Below, one piece after another: positions 1-12,537 of a stretch of 64,000 nt of DNA (the first letter of the stretch is position 1; every line of letters starts with the position of its first letter). Where the stretch lies: contig CM046000.1 of NCBI GenBank assembly GCA_025175895.1, positions 34,756,720 to 34,820,719 of the forward strand, in the 5' to 3' direction. The notes beneath the pieces are model-generated. The model worked only from the letters and a program-made list of their open reading frames with translations, was not told the DNA's origin and did not search any database. Source of the stretch: Wurfbainia villosa (Eukaryota > Streptophyta > Magnoliopsida > Zingiberales > Zingiberaceae). The translations under genes were made by a program, and so were the position numbers.

Positions 1-2412
1 CTCTTAAGGCAGCTCTAGCTCGTAAGCTACCTTGCCAACTCTCTTCAATATCGGATACGGTCCCACATAGCGCGGACTTATCTTACCCTTCCTTCCGAAT
101 ATCATCACCCCCTTCATAGGGGCTACCTTGAGGAATACCAGATCCCCGATGTCGAATTCCAATGGTCTACGCCGCATATCTGCATAGTTCTTTTGCCGGC
201 TCTGAGCAGTTTCAATTCTTTGGCGGATGTTCTGTATAGCTCGGGTGGTATCGTCAATGAAATCTGTTTGAAGTCCCATCCCCTTCTTTTCACCACCCTT
301 GTACCAGCATATAGGAGATCTACATTTCCTCCCGTATAGAGCCTCGTAGGGCGCCATTCCAATAGTAGCTTGGTAGCTATTATTGTAGGTGAATTCTGCC
401 AAGCAAAAGTATCGACACCAGCTCCCTTTGAAATCCAAGGTGCAAGCTCGTAACATATCCTCCAGTACTTGATTCACCCTTTCGGTCTGTCCGTCAGTCT
501 GAGGATGAAAGACAGTACTGAATAATAGCTTCGTGCCAAGGGCCTTCTGAACACATTCTCAGAAATGGGAAATAAAGTGACCATCTCTGTCAGAAATGAT
601 GGTCTTAGGAATCCCATGTAATCTGATAATTTCCTTAGCATATAATTGAGCCAGTTGCTCAGTCGAATAGGTCATCTTGATTGCTAAGAAGTGGGCAGAC
701 TTCGTCAATATGTCCACGATTACCCATATAACGTCATATCCGTTCGTCGTCTTGGGCAGTCCTGAGATGAAATCCATAGAAATATCTTTCCATTTCCATT
801 CTGAAATTTGGATCGGCTGCAGTGTTCCTCCAGGTCTCTGGTGTTCTACTTTAACCCTCTGGCAGGTCAGACAGGTACTGACATACTGAGCAACATCTCT
901 TTTCATATCGAACCACCAGAATTTCCTTTTCAGATATTGGTACATCTTGGTGGTTCCAGGATGCATCGCATAAGGGGTTCCGTGAGCTTCCTCAAATATC
1001 TTCTTCCGTAATTCTGGATCATCGGGAATACACAAGCAATCGATGAGGTAGAGTACTCCACTGTCAGAGATATGAAATCCATCATCCTTTGTTTCTAGGA
1101 CCTCTTGCTTGATCCTTTGAATGCTCGGGTCGCGGGCTTGCTTTTCTGATATACCGTCGAATAGCGTTGGTGCTATCGTTATGGTAGAAAGCCATCCGGA
1201 AATGATTTCAACCCCGTAACGCATAATTTCCTTTTCTAAGGGAAGAGATAATACTGATAGAGACATCAAGGTGGCACATGACTTCCTACTGAGTGCATCA
1301 GCCACCTTGTTCGCTTTTCCTAGATGGTAGAAGATCTCGCAGTCATAATCCTTAATGGGCTCGAGCCATCTGCGTTGTCTCATGTTTAGGTCCTTCTGTG
1401 TGAAGAAATATTTCAGACTCTGATGATCTGCATAAATCCTACACTGAGCTCCATATAGATAATGCCTCTATGTTTTGAGAGCAAAGACCACGACCGCTAG
1501 CTCTAGATCGTGACTGGGATAATTCCTTTCATGTTCCTTGAGTTGCCTAGAGGCATAGGCAATGACCTTGCCATTCTGCATGAGTACAGCTCCGAGTCCC
1601 AATTTGGAAGCGTCGCTGTACATGTCGAAGCCTTCGTTACTGTCCAGAAGAGCAAGGATTGGAGCGCTGGTCAGCCTCTTTTTCAATTCTATGAAACTCT
1701 TCTCGCAGGCATCCGTCCATTCATACTTTTTGTTCTTTCTGGTGAGGACTGTCATAGGGGCTACAATTCTAGAGAAGTTCTCTACAAACTTCCTGTAGTA
1801 GCTTGCTAGCCCAAGAAAGCTTCTGATCTCGCTGGCATTCTTTGGCATGTTCCAGTTACTCACAGCTTTAATTTTTATTAGGTCTACCATCACTCTGTGC
1901 TTGGATATAACGTGACCCAAAAATGATACTTGATCGAGCCAGAACTCGCATTTGGAGAACTTTGCATACAACTGCTTTTCCCGAAGAATATGTAATACCA
2001 TGTTCAGGTGTTCTGCATGCTCTTCTTGGGTTCTCGAATATATCAGTATATCGTCGATGAAAATGATTACAAATTTGTCGAGGAATGCCAAGAATACCCG
2101 ATTCATCAGATCCATGAACATAGCAGGTGCATTCGTCACTCGAAGGGCATAACTACGAACTCATAATGTCCGTATCTTGTTTAGAAAGTTGTCTTTGGTA
2201 TATCATTTGGTTTCACTTTCACTTGATGATAGCCAGACCTCAGATCAATCTGAGAGAAGATGGTGGCACCCTTTAACTGGTCGAACAGGTCGTCAATCCG
2301 TGGTAAAGGGTACCTGTTTTTGACCGTCACATTATTTAGCGCTCGGTAGTCTATTTACATTCGCATAGACCCATCTTTCTTCTTTACCAACAGTACTGGA
2401 GCTCCCCATGGA
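1..2412 (-). pseudogene. Tekay pol remnant: RT, RNase H, integrase
   Basis: Minus-strand translation gives RT from SPWGAPVLLVKKKDG (near 2412) through the catalytic FIDDILIYS. RNase H follows, with YSDASKLGL and a VADALSRKS end. Integrase follows, with an intact HHCC finger (MHPG then CLTCQ), catalytic SMDFISG and SDRDG, and a C-terminal GDLVFLKV region at 4-477. Breaks seen: a stop just after DGSMRM (near 2355), a stop in the sequence matching TFRTRYGH (near 2180), a 1-base deletion near 2143 shifting frame before NAPA, and two tryptophan codons turned into stops (TAG at 1468-1470, TGA at 559-561). The intact counterpart is the 913-residue reading frame at 55743-58484. This copy cannot make a functional polyprotein. 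Confidence 0.93.
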
Positions 2413-2421
2413 GAGAGAAAT

Positions 2422-2538
2422 ACTGTCTCATCGACTCTATTACTACGTCTTCCATATATTACTATCTCATCGACTCTATTACTACGTCTTCCATATATTA
2501 CTGTCCCATCGACTCTATCACTACGTCTTTCAGCCATG
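2422..2538. repeat. 39-bp tandem repeat at the gag/protease deletion junction
   Basis: Two full copies (2422-2460 and 2461-2499) and a partial third share the core cgactctattactacgtctt. On the minus strand they stay open and read YGRRSNRVDE repeats directly into the RT segment. The repeat lies exactly where about 1.9 kb of gag, protease and N-terminal RT sequence is missing compared with the copy at 51886-61859, so it probably formed during or after that deletion. Confidence 0.8.
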
Positions 2539-2748
2539 CTTATCTTCATATATTATAATAAGGCTAGTATAAGAATATCATTCATTTATCTATGCATATT
2601 TAAACTAAAGGCTAGCATAAGGTTATCATACATATTTAGGCTAAAAGCATTTCTTATCATACATGAACAGAAATAGAATAGGCATAGAATTTCTTACTTG
2701 GAGTGGCAGGATTGGAGCTTGATGTGTGTGTAGTGGAAAGGCAGATAT

Positions 2749-2760
2749 GCTCTGATACCA
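2749..2760 (-). other. Primer-binding site, initiator tRNA-Met type (Tekay B1)
   Basis: The minus strand reads TGGTATCAGAGC, three bases downstream of the LTR end. This is the usual plant LTR-retrotransposon site complementary to the 3' end of initiator tRNA-Met. Confidence 0.9.
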
Positions 2761-2763
2761 ACC

Positions 2764-5679
2764 TATCATGCCTGTCCTTTCCAGGGGTTCGGAGGGCGGC
2801 GCGACGCGATCGTACATACATGCATTACAACGGAAGACTACATATACTTCTTACAACGGAAGACTTTAAACTTCTTTTTTTTCTTTCTTTTAAAGATAAG
2901 CATGCATCATCATTTCATAAATACTTAGTTCCAGTTCATGACATTCAACTTAAAGGAAAACATGCATAAGTATGGGAAACATAACCAGATCTCCTCCACC
3001 ATGCCACTATCACACACACTTTGCCCCTCCTGCTGCTCCCTTTAGTTTAGCCATTCTTTACCCTTATCTACAGTACAAGGGAACATAAAACTATAAGCAC
3101 ATAGGCTTAGTAAGATCCTTTCCTACTCACAAAAACCATACGTCAAGCATTAGGCATAGAGTAATGACATGATCATGTAAGCACATATAAGCATAACTTT
3201 CATATAAACATACAAGGATATATAAGCATAGCATTCATATAAACATACAAGAACATATAAGCATAGCATTCATAAAAACATACAAGAACATATAAGCATA
3301 GCATTCATATAAAAATAACATTCATATAAGAGAAATGACATTAACATTTAGAAACATATAAGCATAACAACCATATAAACATCATAATCACCTAGACATG
3401 AAATAAGAGTATATGCAAGATGCTCTTTGAAAACATATATCTTATAGGTACTTAAACATAATCTCAACATATTGGGCCCGACATTGTACCACATACATCA
3501 TCATCATAGCGCGCATCCCTAATAGACCCGAGGTAGCTAATCCCGAACCTACTAGAGTACTAGGCTTGTACTATGTCCGTCGGCCTAGAGGAAACATAAC
3601 ATAGAAGCCTATCCTAAGCCCGTACTTATGACCGTCGGCCTAGGGCATCTGGAGCCCATCCCGTACTGAGTCCGTACTACGACCGTCGACCTAGGGGCAC
3701 GTAGGAGCCCATCCCTTGGACCTTGTTAGGGTCCGGTACAAGCCATACAAAAAGTAAAATAGCATATCATGATCCTTATCGTTACATATCACATTTCTTT
3801 TCATAACTTATCATGTTTCTTATCATAACATATAACATTCCTTTTCATATACATATCATGTTCCTTATTATGGCATATCATGTTCCTTCTTCATAGCATA
3901 TCATTTTCCTTCTTCATAACATATCATATTTCTTTACATAACATATCATGTTCCTTCTTTATGACATATCGTACATTCATACAATTAACATGGCAATGAG
4001 CATGGCATAATCATACATTCATACAACTAGCATGGCAATGAGCAAGACATAATCATACATTCATACAATCAACATGGACATAAGGTAGTGCCATAAACCA
4101 ATCATACTATCATAAAATCTAACTAACATCATATTTGTATTTTTTTTCTACATGTAGCATGGCATGGAGGACTTAGTAGAGGGCATGTACATGGGTTGGC
4201 CAAAACCCTAAGGGAGGGTTCTTAGGAGTTTACATGCTAAACACTTGTACAAGGTCTACTTAACATAATACTAACATCACACACTAACTTCATGAACAAG
4301 CATAACATGGTATAAACATCATGAACAAGCATAAACATGGTGTGGTATAACACTTGTAGTATGGCATAAACATCATGAACAAGCATAACATGGTGTGGTC
4401 TAAACTTCATGGGGTTCTAACAAGATTTTAAACCCTAAACAACTTGTACAAGATCTAACTAACCACATGTTAATCTCCATCACATATAGATCATGGCATG
4501 GAAGGCCCTTAGGGGCCTAAATGGGTCTTGGCCGAGAGGTTCAAAGGCTTAAGGATCCCACACTTAAATCTAGCTTAGCTATCACCCTACTATCTTCATC
4601 TATATTCAAAACATAGCATGACTACTTATAGATCATAGCATAGAAAACCATTAGGAGCTTCAAATAGGTCTTGGCCGAGAGTCTTATGGGGCTTAAAGAT
4701 CATACACTTAAACCAAGCCTATCTAGAAACATTTTATCATCATATTCATACAAAACATAGCATAGACAATCATGGAAAGCATAAAAGAGGTCTTGGCCGA
4801 ATGTTTCATGAAGCTTGAAGATCAAACCCTTAGACCAAACCTATCTAGCAACCTTTTGTCATCATATTCATACTAAACATAGCATAGACAACCATGGAAA
4901 GCATAAAAGAGGTCTTGGCCAAAAGTTTCATGAAGCTTGAAGATCAAACCCTTAGACCAAACCTATCTAGAAACCTATTATCATCATATTCATACAAAGC
5001 ATAGCATGGACCACCATGGAAAGCATAAAAGAGGTCTTGGCCGAAGGTTTCATGAAGCTTGAAGATCAAACACTTAGACCAAACCCATCTAGAAACCTAT
5101 TATCATCATACTCATAAAAAGCATAGCATGGACCATCATGGAAAGCATAAGGAAGGTCTTGGCCGAAAGTTTCATGTAAGGATTTTCTTAATAACATCAA
5201 CCGAAACAACTTGTATGTAGGTGAGGGGATACTTACATCCTTCTCTTTGCTTAATAGTTGGAAAATACCCTAGGTTGTGCCAAGACTAGAGCTTTCTTTT
5301 AGCTTAGTTGGTTTTCGGAAAATGGAAGAGGGGGAGCATAGGGTTTTGGTGAGGAAGAAGAAGAGAAGTGGAGAATGGCAATTGTGGTTTCTCTTGTCTT
5401 CTCATTCCCCTATTTATTCACTTGAAGGTGTCCCTTAGCCTCCCTTACCCTTATCTATCATTTCCCATACCCTTCTAATAGCACAACCCTGTTGGGCTTC
5501 TGGTTATTGGGTGCATCTTAAGGTTTAGCTATCTACTTGGGGGTTTAGGGTTCAAATCATGGGCCATGCATCCTTTTTGGCTCTATTTCTTTTATTTTTT
5601 TTTGAAAGAGCCCATACAAAGCCCATTATAATCATGCAAAAATTCTTGTAAAATTGCTAGTAATTTTACGGGCGTTACA
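2764..5679 (-). repeat. Tekay 5' LTR (B1)
   Basis: On the minus strand it starts TGTAACGCCCGTAAAATT and ends CATGATA next to the primer site; the matching element at 51886 ends CATGACA, so the terminal CA has become TA. It shares the gggcccgacattgtaccac block, the cctagg/cgtcggcc repeats and the region around cttaccctt with the LTRs at 37794-41085 and 51886-54487. It is expanded by internal tandem repeats: a roughly 35-bp unit at about 3182-3318 and a roughly 122-bp unit (gtcttggccgaaagtttcatg) in five copies at about 4660-5180. No gene is seen in it. Confidence 0.9.
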
Positions 5680-6927
5680 GAAAGAGATGCAACCTCCTGT
5701 AACCTTGAGCTCATGATTAAAAGAATTTTACAGGGGGTCAAACTTATGACCTTAAATAAGCATTTCTTGGGAGACAACTTATGTTTTATTTTTAAGCATT
5801 TGCATTTTCCTTTCTAGTATTTTCAATTACTTTCAATTTAATTTTTTGGTTAGAATGCAGGAATAAAAGCCACCGTGATGTTATCTGAGCAAGCACACTT
5901 AGCCCTATCAACACAACCGTGTTCAAGTTTTCAGAGATTACCACACCCCAACTATGTCAATAAATAGGGTAATGCCCTTTCTCTACTGGTCCTTCTTCAT
6001 CATCTATAGGTACCAGCACTCCAGACGATCCATATGCTTGGATCCAATCCTCTCTGGATTCCATCCACACTAATCTGAGAGAGTAGCGAGCCAAGGCAAA
6101 TAATTAATGCCATATATCATTGGCACATTTCACAAGGTCATTTCTATCTACCTCCACCTCCTGAGTAGTTTAATTTTTCTTACCGCTGCCCTTCCATACA
6201 TTGAAGACAATGTATAATTTAAGTTTTTTTTTTTGGGGGGGGGGGGAGGGGGGGAGGGGGTACTTAGTTATCTTTATATGTTTCTTTGCATCATTCATCT
6301 TGCATTTCATATGTTTTATATCATCTGCATTTCATATTGTGTTTCATCATATCATGTTTCATTATATTTCAAAATTTTTCTTCATTTTAAGTTTCTGCTT
6401 GTAGCTTTATGATAGTTGATTTTCCATCTATGGTGATACGAACTGTAATTAGTTAGATTGGTGAACTCCTTTTTGACTTCCTTGTTAAGAACCCTGTTTC
6501 ACTTATAACACGACTACTAGGGTAGAGGTTTCTAAGAAAGTCTAGGTTTACTATACCGGAGTAGAACTCAAATTTTCATGGAGACTTTCACAATACTTAG
6601 TTACTAGAGAAACACTCATCTCAAACGTTTGGAAAAAAAGTGAGTAGAAAAAAAATCTGAAAAAAAGGAAAAAGGAGAAAAAGTGAGTAGAAAAAAAAAT
6701 CATAAAAAAAGAGAAAATAAAAAGAGAAGATTAAATATCATTAGAGTATCCCTTTGAGACCAAGTAGTTACTAGGGAAACATCTATTAGGATGCGTCTTT
6801 GAGACTAACTAGTTACGGGGGAAATACTCAATGCTTATTTCTTACTTTTCTTCTCCTTAGCTTGAGTGCTCCTTTGAGACTATGTGATAGTGAAGGGACG
6901 ATCCAAGCATATTGGCAGGTAAGTGTT
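5680..6927 (+). mobile_element. Athila-like Ty3 remnant, post-integrase 3' region
   Basis: No protein survives. The block cttaaataagcatttcttgg followed by gagacaac (about 5750-5778) matches the conserved motif just downstream of Athila-type pol, also seen in sense orientation in element G near 23715-23760. Then come ttgaagacaatgtataattt and a long G-rich tract (about 6235-6260) like the internal polypurine block of G near 21730-21755. The A-rich stretch at 6630-6730 and the repeated cctttgagac phrases (6750-6890) match G's 3' spacer near 21100-21200. The remnant ends at 6927, where element E is inserted; its other part should lie beyond the right edge of the window. Confidence 0.6.
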
Positions 6928-7459
6928 TGTTGGATCGAGAAGCGTCGCTAGAGGGGGGGGGGTGAATAGCGAGTGTAAAATCATTCTTTTCGACATTAAA
7001 ATAAGAGCAAGCACAGTGGGAAAATAAATAACACAATTTATTTTTACTTAGTTCACAGCCCACTGACTGCTAATCCAAGGCCCCACGATCCTTGATAGTG
7101 TACGAAGGGGCAATCCACTATAGAGTCTCTTCCTCGTTGGAGGTAGGAGACAATGATCACAAAAATAAAAAAAACGAGGATGAGGCAACAAGCCTACCTC
7201 ACCTCGTTATGATTAAAACCAATAATACAATAAATAAAAACTAATACTTGTTGTTGTCGATGAAAATATTCTGAACTTGGTGCTGCATCAGTGTTATGAC
7301 GACGTTAAAGCTTTGGCATTGTGGGAGCACTTTGAGAGCAAGACGGATGATCTTTGGATTGGAGTTCTCCCCTCATTTTATAGATTTGTGCCTTGGAATA
7401 AGTCTAGATGAAGATCCTCAACTTTTGGAACTTATCGCGAGGTGGCACCTTATCTTATC
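6928..7459 (-). repeat. Element E 3' LTR, first segment
   Basis: It starts with plus-strand TGTTGGATCGAGAAGCGTCG, nearly identical to the E 5' LTR at 32354 for about 400 bp. A minus-strand TATA box (CTATAAAATGAGG) lies at 7374-7384. The segment stops at 7459 with TTATC, the target duplication of array D. The LTR resumes at 16681. Confidence 0.88.
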
Positions 7460-8576
7460 TATTGGATCGAGTGGATCGCTAGAGGGGGGGGGGGTGAATA
7501 GCGATAAAAACTTTCGTTCTTTTCGATACTTGAGTTACGCAGCGAAAAGAATAAAACAATATAAAAATAAAGAAGACAAGAGGGTTTTTTACTTGGTTCG
7601 TAGCCTACAGATACTACTCCAAGGCCCTAGTGGTCCTTGACCACGCACGGAGGGCAAATCACTAACGAACTCCTCATTGTTGGAGGTAGGAGTTAATCAA
7701 ATACAAAAACCACGAAAAGGATCGAGATAGAGGGACACTCCCCCTCTTCTCATTACGATAAAAGCACGATAATGAACTTAAGTATAGATTGAAACTATAA
7801 AAACACTTTTACCGATGACTCGTAGATGAAGAAGATTGAGCTCTAGTCGTCGTGTTTGCAACACTTCGTCATAGGGATGTCGGAGAGTCGTAGCATATCG
7901 GAAGCACTTGGAGGGTTTTAGAATTGATAAAAAACCTTTAGAGAAGCCCTCCTTTTATAGCATTTGAGCCCCTCATCGAATGGGTCTTCAACCAATTAAA
8001 ATTAGACACAAAACTCCTTGGAATGAGGTGATAAGGCTTGATTCCTCGAAGCTGATCCTTGACCATCGATGGTATCGTGGCCATCATCGATCGATGGCGA
8101 AGTCGAGTTGCAACACTTTCGAGCTTGGTGATTTAAAGGCGAGTGGCTCTTGTGGGCAGTCGACTGATGCTTGCTGAAATCAGAAGTTAGCTTAATAAAA
8201 CATAATTTCGACGTCCGTCGACCGTCTGATCTCGACCTTGACCATCCATGGGATGTCTTTGGTCGGATCTACGATTAAGACCATCCCCGTAAGGAGGATA
8301 CGACCTCACTTATGCTCACACACATGAGCTTATCTCGATACTTACTTTGTAGCTCTTGCTTTCGACCTTCCACTCGATTCCTTTGACTCCCTCTGAAATC
8401 ACTCGAGTGTCGCCCGACCACCGCGGCTTCCCCCAGGTGTCACCAGCCTTCAGCTCTTGCTTTAGCACTTTTCTGCACACTCGATTAAGCCCACGAGATA
8501 ATGATGTAATCTTAACTTTGCGTCTTTTGCCATAATCAAAACACAGATTCAATCATCTGGTGCCCCTTCACCAACA
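7460..8576 (-). repeat. Array D LTR 1 (left)
   Basis: The LTR is 1117 bp. The outer end reads TATTGG rather than TGTTGG, so the terminal dinucleotide has changed by G to A. The other end is CACCAACA at 8576, followed by the polypurine tract on the minus strand. A minus-strand TATA box CTATAAAAGG is at 7951-7960. Only one intact CAGTCGACTG palindrome remains (8157-8166), whereas the other two D LTRs have two. Confidence 0.9.
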
Positions 8577-9643
8577 ATCTCTCCCTTTTTGATCTATGAC
8601 AAACTTACGCAAAGTTAAGGAAAAATGAGTAAATGTAAACGATGCACTCATTATAATCAATTCCCCCTTAACCTTAGGTGAGGTTAATCTTAAAAATTTT
8701 AAATTTTTGTTTAAATTTTGTTCTCCCCCTTAACTTGTGCTTTTCTCCCCCTTTTGCCATAAAAAAAAAAAATTTGCGGTTGTATATAAAAAGTAGGGGT
8801 TTTTTTATAACAAAAAGTAGCATGCATAAAGATTATCTAACATGAGTCCAAGCATGTGTCTCGATTTACTTTGGTTCGAGATATAAGTCTTGAGATGAAT
8901 TTGATTTTCAAAATACTTATAAAATTGGCTTTGAGTTTTAAAATACTTATACGCTAATAACTTTTGAAAATATATAACCCTTAGGGTTAGTTTGCTCTCC
9001 CCCTTAATCAAGTATATAAGGTATAGAAGAGTTAGGGGGTGCTAAACATTGACCTAGAAGGTTTTATATTTAGAGTTTTGTCCGAGTATAAGTGAACATT
9101 TAAGCTAGATAGTTTAAAAAATAGATAACATTTTTGAAAAGATTATGTAAGTGAAATTGTTCCTTATTCATCTCACCCATTCTAAGTGTCTTAGAATTGG
9201 TTCACCTTATATGTTGTGTGAGATGATTCCAATTTTATCTTGATTAAATTTAATGATTTGAAACTATTCAACCTTGCGTTAGATTCGAATTTGATCCTAA
9301 GCTCATCAAGTCACCTTTTCAAGATCTTGGCTTCCAAGTCGTGATGAGGCACAGTGGCCTTCTTTGATCGGAAAAATGACCACTTCCTTAGACAAAGCCA
9401 ATTTCGAGAAAATAGTAACTTGACTCACCTAAGACCACTTCTTAGTCTAACTAGTCTAGGATACGGCGAGGTAGCTTCAGCTAGTTCCACTTGGTCAAGT
9501 GAACTGAACTAGATACGCCTTATCTAGTCCGAATACACGAAACTCCGTTTTCCTAGCGTACTATCATCTCATCGCATCCTGGTACTATGTTATCAAGCAT
9601 TGACGAGTTCTAGTCATATCTAACCATTTTTAAAAAAAAAAAT
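8577..9643 (-). other. Array D unit 1: 3' non-coding region after gag
   Basis: AT-rich sequence between the gag end and the LTR, with the polypurine tract AAAAAGGGAGAGAT on the minus strand next to 8577. I see no protease, integrase or RT motif on either strand. The same region is present at 12538-13620 and, more diverged, in element E. Confidence 0.75.
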
Positions 9644-11181
9644 TTAGGTTACCAGATATACTATTTTGGTATTAGCTCCCCCTGGATCATTGAACCAATA
9701 TGGTCTGGTCAAGTAATGAACTTGATCCTGGGGAATTCAAAACCTATTGGTCCTTATATGTGAGTTTAATAAAGTTTTCGGGACCCACGGTTGGACTCGA
9801 TGATGACTGCAGTTTACGATAGACATGTAAGATATATTTGTAGTCTTTGAGCTATATCCAAGTCCGACTCTATTGTACACGACTCTCTGAGTTCCAAGAA
9901 GTCGGTTAAGATTCTTGGACCCCGTCGAGAACTTGTTAAACTGAGCTTCGAGATCTTGGATTCGTTAGTTCAAGAGAGAGTTCTCTTCTTCGAGTTTTTC
10001 AACTCGAGTTGAGTCCTCCTCTTGAACTCGACTAGTCGAGGAGTTTAGGAGTGTCTCTTGTTTGAGGGCTTCAATCTCCTCAACTAAGGACTTGACCCTA
10101 GACTCGGATTGAGCTAATTTCTTGGTTAGCAATTTAATTGTATTGTAAAGCGTATGAATTAGTGAGCGGATAACCTTAATTTTCCTTTTTGGTCCGGCTT
10201 TGAGTTGTTTCTCGAAGTAGTCCTCGAGTTCGGAATCGGTGTTGTAATTGGATTCGGATTCGGACTCTAACTCGGACTCTTTGGGTCTTGACATGCACAC
10301 TATGCCGATGCCTTCTTCGTTGTCCCATGTTGCATGAAAAGCCTTCTTTTGATTTGATTTGAACTGTGCCCTCTTTTGGTTCTTTAGTAGCCTCCTTTCC
10401 CTCCGAACAATCTTCTACACTACGTTCACTATTGCTTCCACCTCTTCGGATTCGGACTCTGATTCGTCTTTGGGTTCGAGTCCATCTTCTTGCCTGGTAG
10501 GTGGCTTGCTTCTTTGTCTTGCAAGTAGAGAAATACCTCTCTTGGCTCAGACCACATTAGTCTACTCGTGAAGTTCAAACTCGGAAAATAATTCATCTAA
10601 CCTAAGCTTCGAAAGGTCCTTAGAGACCTTGTAGGCATCGACCATGGATTCCCACAAGGTAGTCCTAGGAAATGAGTTAAGAACGAACCTTAGGAGGCCG
10701 CTGTTTTTGACCTTGTGTCCGATGGTGTGCAAGCCGTTGACAATGTCCTGGATGCGGGCATGTAGTTGCGACACCGTCTCGTGTTCCTACATTCTTAGAT
10801 TATACAACTCATTGAGAATGAGGTCGCACTTACAAATCTTAGCTTCGTCGGTCCCTTTGTGTAATTCGACCAACTTTGTCCAAAGTCTTTGGCACTGATG
10901 AATGGGCCTATGCGATTAAGCTCCTCCTTGGACAAGCCGCATTGGAGGATTTGAGTCGCCTTGGCGTCAGTTTCAACTTGTCTTTTTGTAGCATTGGTCC
11001 ATTGGTCATAATCCAAAGATTCACCCACTTCGTTAGTCAGAAGTGTGAATCCCGTTTGGATTATGATCCACATCTCGATTTGGGTCTTAAGGAAGCACTC
11101 CATCCGACCCTTCCAATAACGGAAGTAATCTCCATTGTAAAACGGAGGTCGGACGGTGCTTAAACCCTCGAGATGGGCCAT
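9644..11181 (-). pseudogene. SIRE-like gag, array D unit 1 (frameshifted, zinc knuckle lost)
   Basis: The start is MAHLEGLSTVRPPFYNG at 11181. The N-terminal copia gag domain continues with FRYWKGRMECFL, TNATKR and CGLSKEELNRIGPFISAKD, and then the frame breaks near 10885. QLHARIQDIVNGLHTIGHKV continues at about 10774-10562. Ser/Glu-rich and coiled-coil segments follow (10300-9965), then the C-terminal WVPK and FWIPQDQVHY motifs near 9700-9750. Where element E has a CCHC knuckle, this copy has only about 90 bp with no knuckle cysteines (about 10330-10420). The stop is at 9644. Gag would package RNA in virus-like particles; this copy cannot make a full one. Confidence 0.85.
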
Positions 11182-11401
11182 TGACACAAAAAGAGCAAGA
11201 AAATGAAGAGAGAGAAAAAAAGAAAACCTAGCAACGACACAAACGAGCGAAATGTACCAAGACTCGCCTGTTGGATTAGTAGTGCGGGAGAAAAACTCAA
11301 CAAATGAAAGAGCTTAAAAAAAATGAAATAAAAAGAAATAAAAATAAAAAAAATCTGTAGAAAAGCTATATTGGTGGTTTCACCAAATCTTAACACCCCT
11401 G

Positions 11402-11413
11402 ACTCTAATACCA
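11402..11413 (-). other. Primer-binding site of D unit 1
   Basis: The minus strand reads TGGTATTAGAGT, two bases from the LTR end. It differs from the Met-type TGGTATCAGAGC by C to T and by the last base. Confidence 0.8.
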
Positions 11414-11415
11414 AT

Positions 11416-12537
11416 TGTTGGATCGAGCGGATCGCTAGAGGGGGGTGAATAGCGATAAAAACTTTCGTTCGTTTCGATACTTGAGTTACGCAGTGAAAAG
11501 AATAAAACAATATAAAAATAAAGAAGACAAGAGGGTTTTTTACTTGGTTTGTAGCCTATGGCTACTACTCCAAGGCCCTAGTGGTCCTTGACCACGCACG
11601 GAGGGCAAATCACTAACGAACTCCTCCTCGTTGGAGGTAGGAGTTAATCGAATACAAAAACCATGAAAAGGATTGGGATAGAGGGACACTCCCCCTCTTC
11701 TCGTTACGATAAAAGAACGATAATGAACTTAAGTACATATTGAAACTATAAAAACACTTTTACCAACGACTCGTAGATGAAGAAGATTGAGCTCTAGTCG
11801 TCGTGTCTGCAACGCTTCGTCGTAGGGATGTCGGAGAGTCGTAGCGTATCGGAAGCACTTGGAGGGTTTAGAATTGATGAAAAGCCTTTAGAGAAGCCCT
11901 CCTTTTATAGCATTTGAGCCCCTCATCGAATGGGTCTTCAACCAATCAAAATTAGGCACAAAACTCCTTGGAATGAAGTGATAAGGCTTGACTCCTCGAA
12001 GTTGATCCTTGACCATCAGTCGACTGGTGGCCATCATCAGTTGACTGATAGCAGCGCCAGTCGAGTCGCAAAACTCAACAGTTGACTAATTTAAGGCAGT
12101 CAAGTGGCTCTTGTGGGCAGTCGACTGATGCTTGCTGAAATCACAAGTTAGCTTAATAAAATATAATTTTGACGATCATCGACCGTCCAATCTCGACCGA
12201 GACCATCCATGGGATGTCTTTGGTTGGATCTATGCTTAAGACCATCCCCGTAAGGAGGATACGACCTCACTTACGCTCACACACACGAGCTTACCTCGAT
12301 ACTTACTTTGTAGCTCTTGCTTCTGACCTTCCACTCGATTCCTTCGACTCCCTCCGAAGTCACTCGTGTGTCACCCGACCACCGCGGCTTTCTCCGGGTG
12401 TCGCCAGCCTTCAGCTCCTACTTTAGCACTTTTCTGCACACTCGATTAAGCCCATGAGATAATGATGTAATCTTAACTTTGCGTATTTTGCCATAATCAA
12501 AACACAGGTTCGATCATCTGGTGCCCCTTCACCAACA
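11416..12537 (-). repeat. Array D LTR 2 (shared middle LTR)
   Basis: The LTR is 1122 bp, from TGTTGGATCGAGCGG to CACCAACA. It serves as the 5' LTR of unit 1 and the 3' LTR of unit 2. A minus-strand TATA box CTATAAAAGG is at 11901-11910. Intact CAGTCGACTG palindromes lie at 12017-12026 and 12118-12127, about 110-220 bp upstream of it. Confidence 0.92.

Larger units (their letters stand above)
1..5679 (-). mobile_element. Ty3 Tekay-type chromovirus, left-truncated by window edge (copy B1)
   Basis: Read on the minus strand, the order is 5' LTR (5679 to 2764), primer-binding site, short leader, then reverse transcriptase, RNase H and integrase running off the left edge. The long LTR (2.9 kb), the initiator-Met primer site and close similarity to the chromodomain-bearing element at 51886-61859 place it in the Tekay/Del group of chromoviruses. 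Gag and protease are absent: the leader joins almost directly to the RT sequence at about 2412. The element is dead, with stops and a frameshift in pol. Its 3' LTR is outside the window, so the target duplication cannot be checked. Confidence 0.9.
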
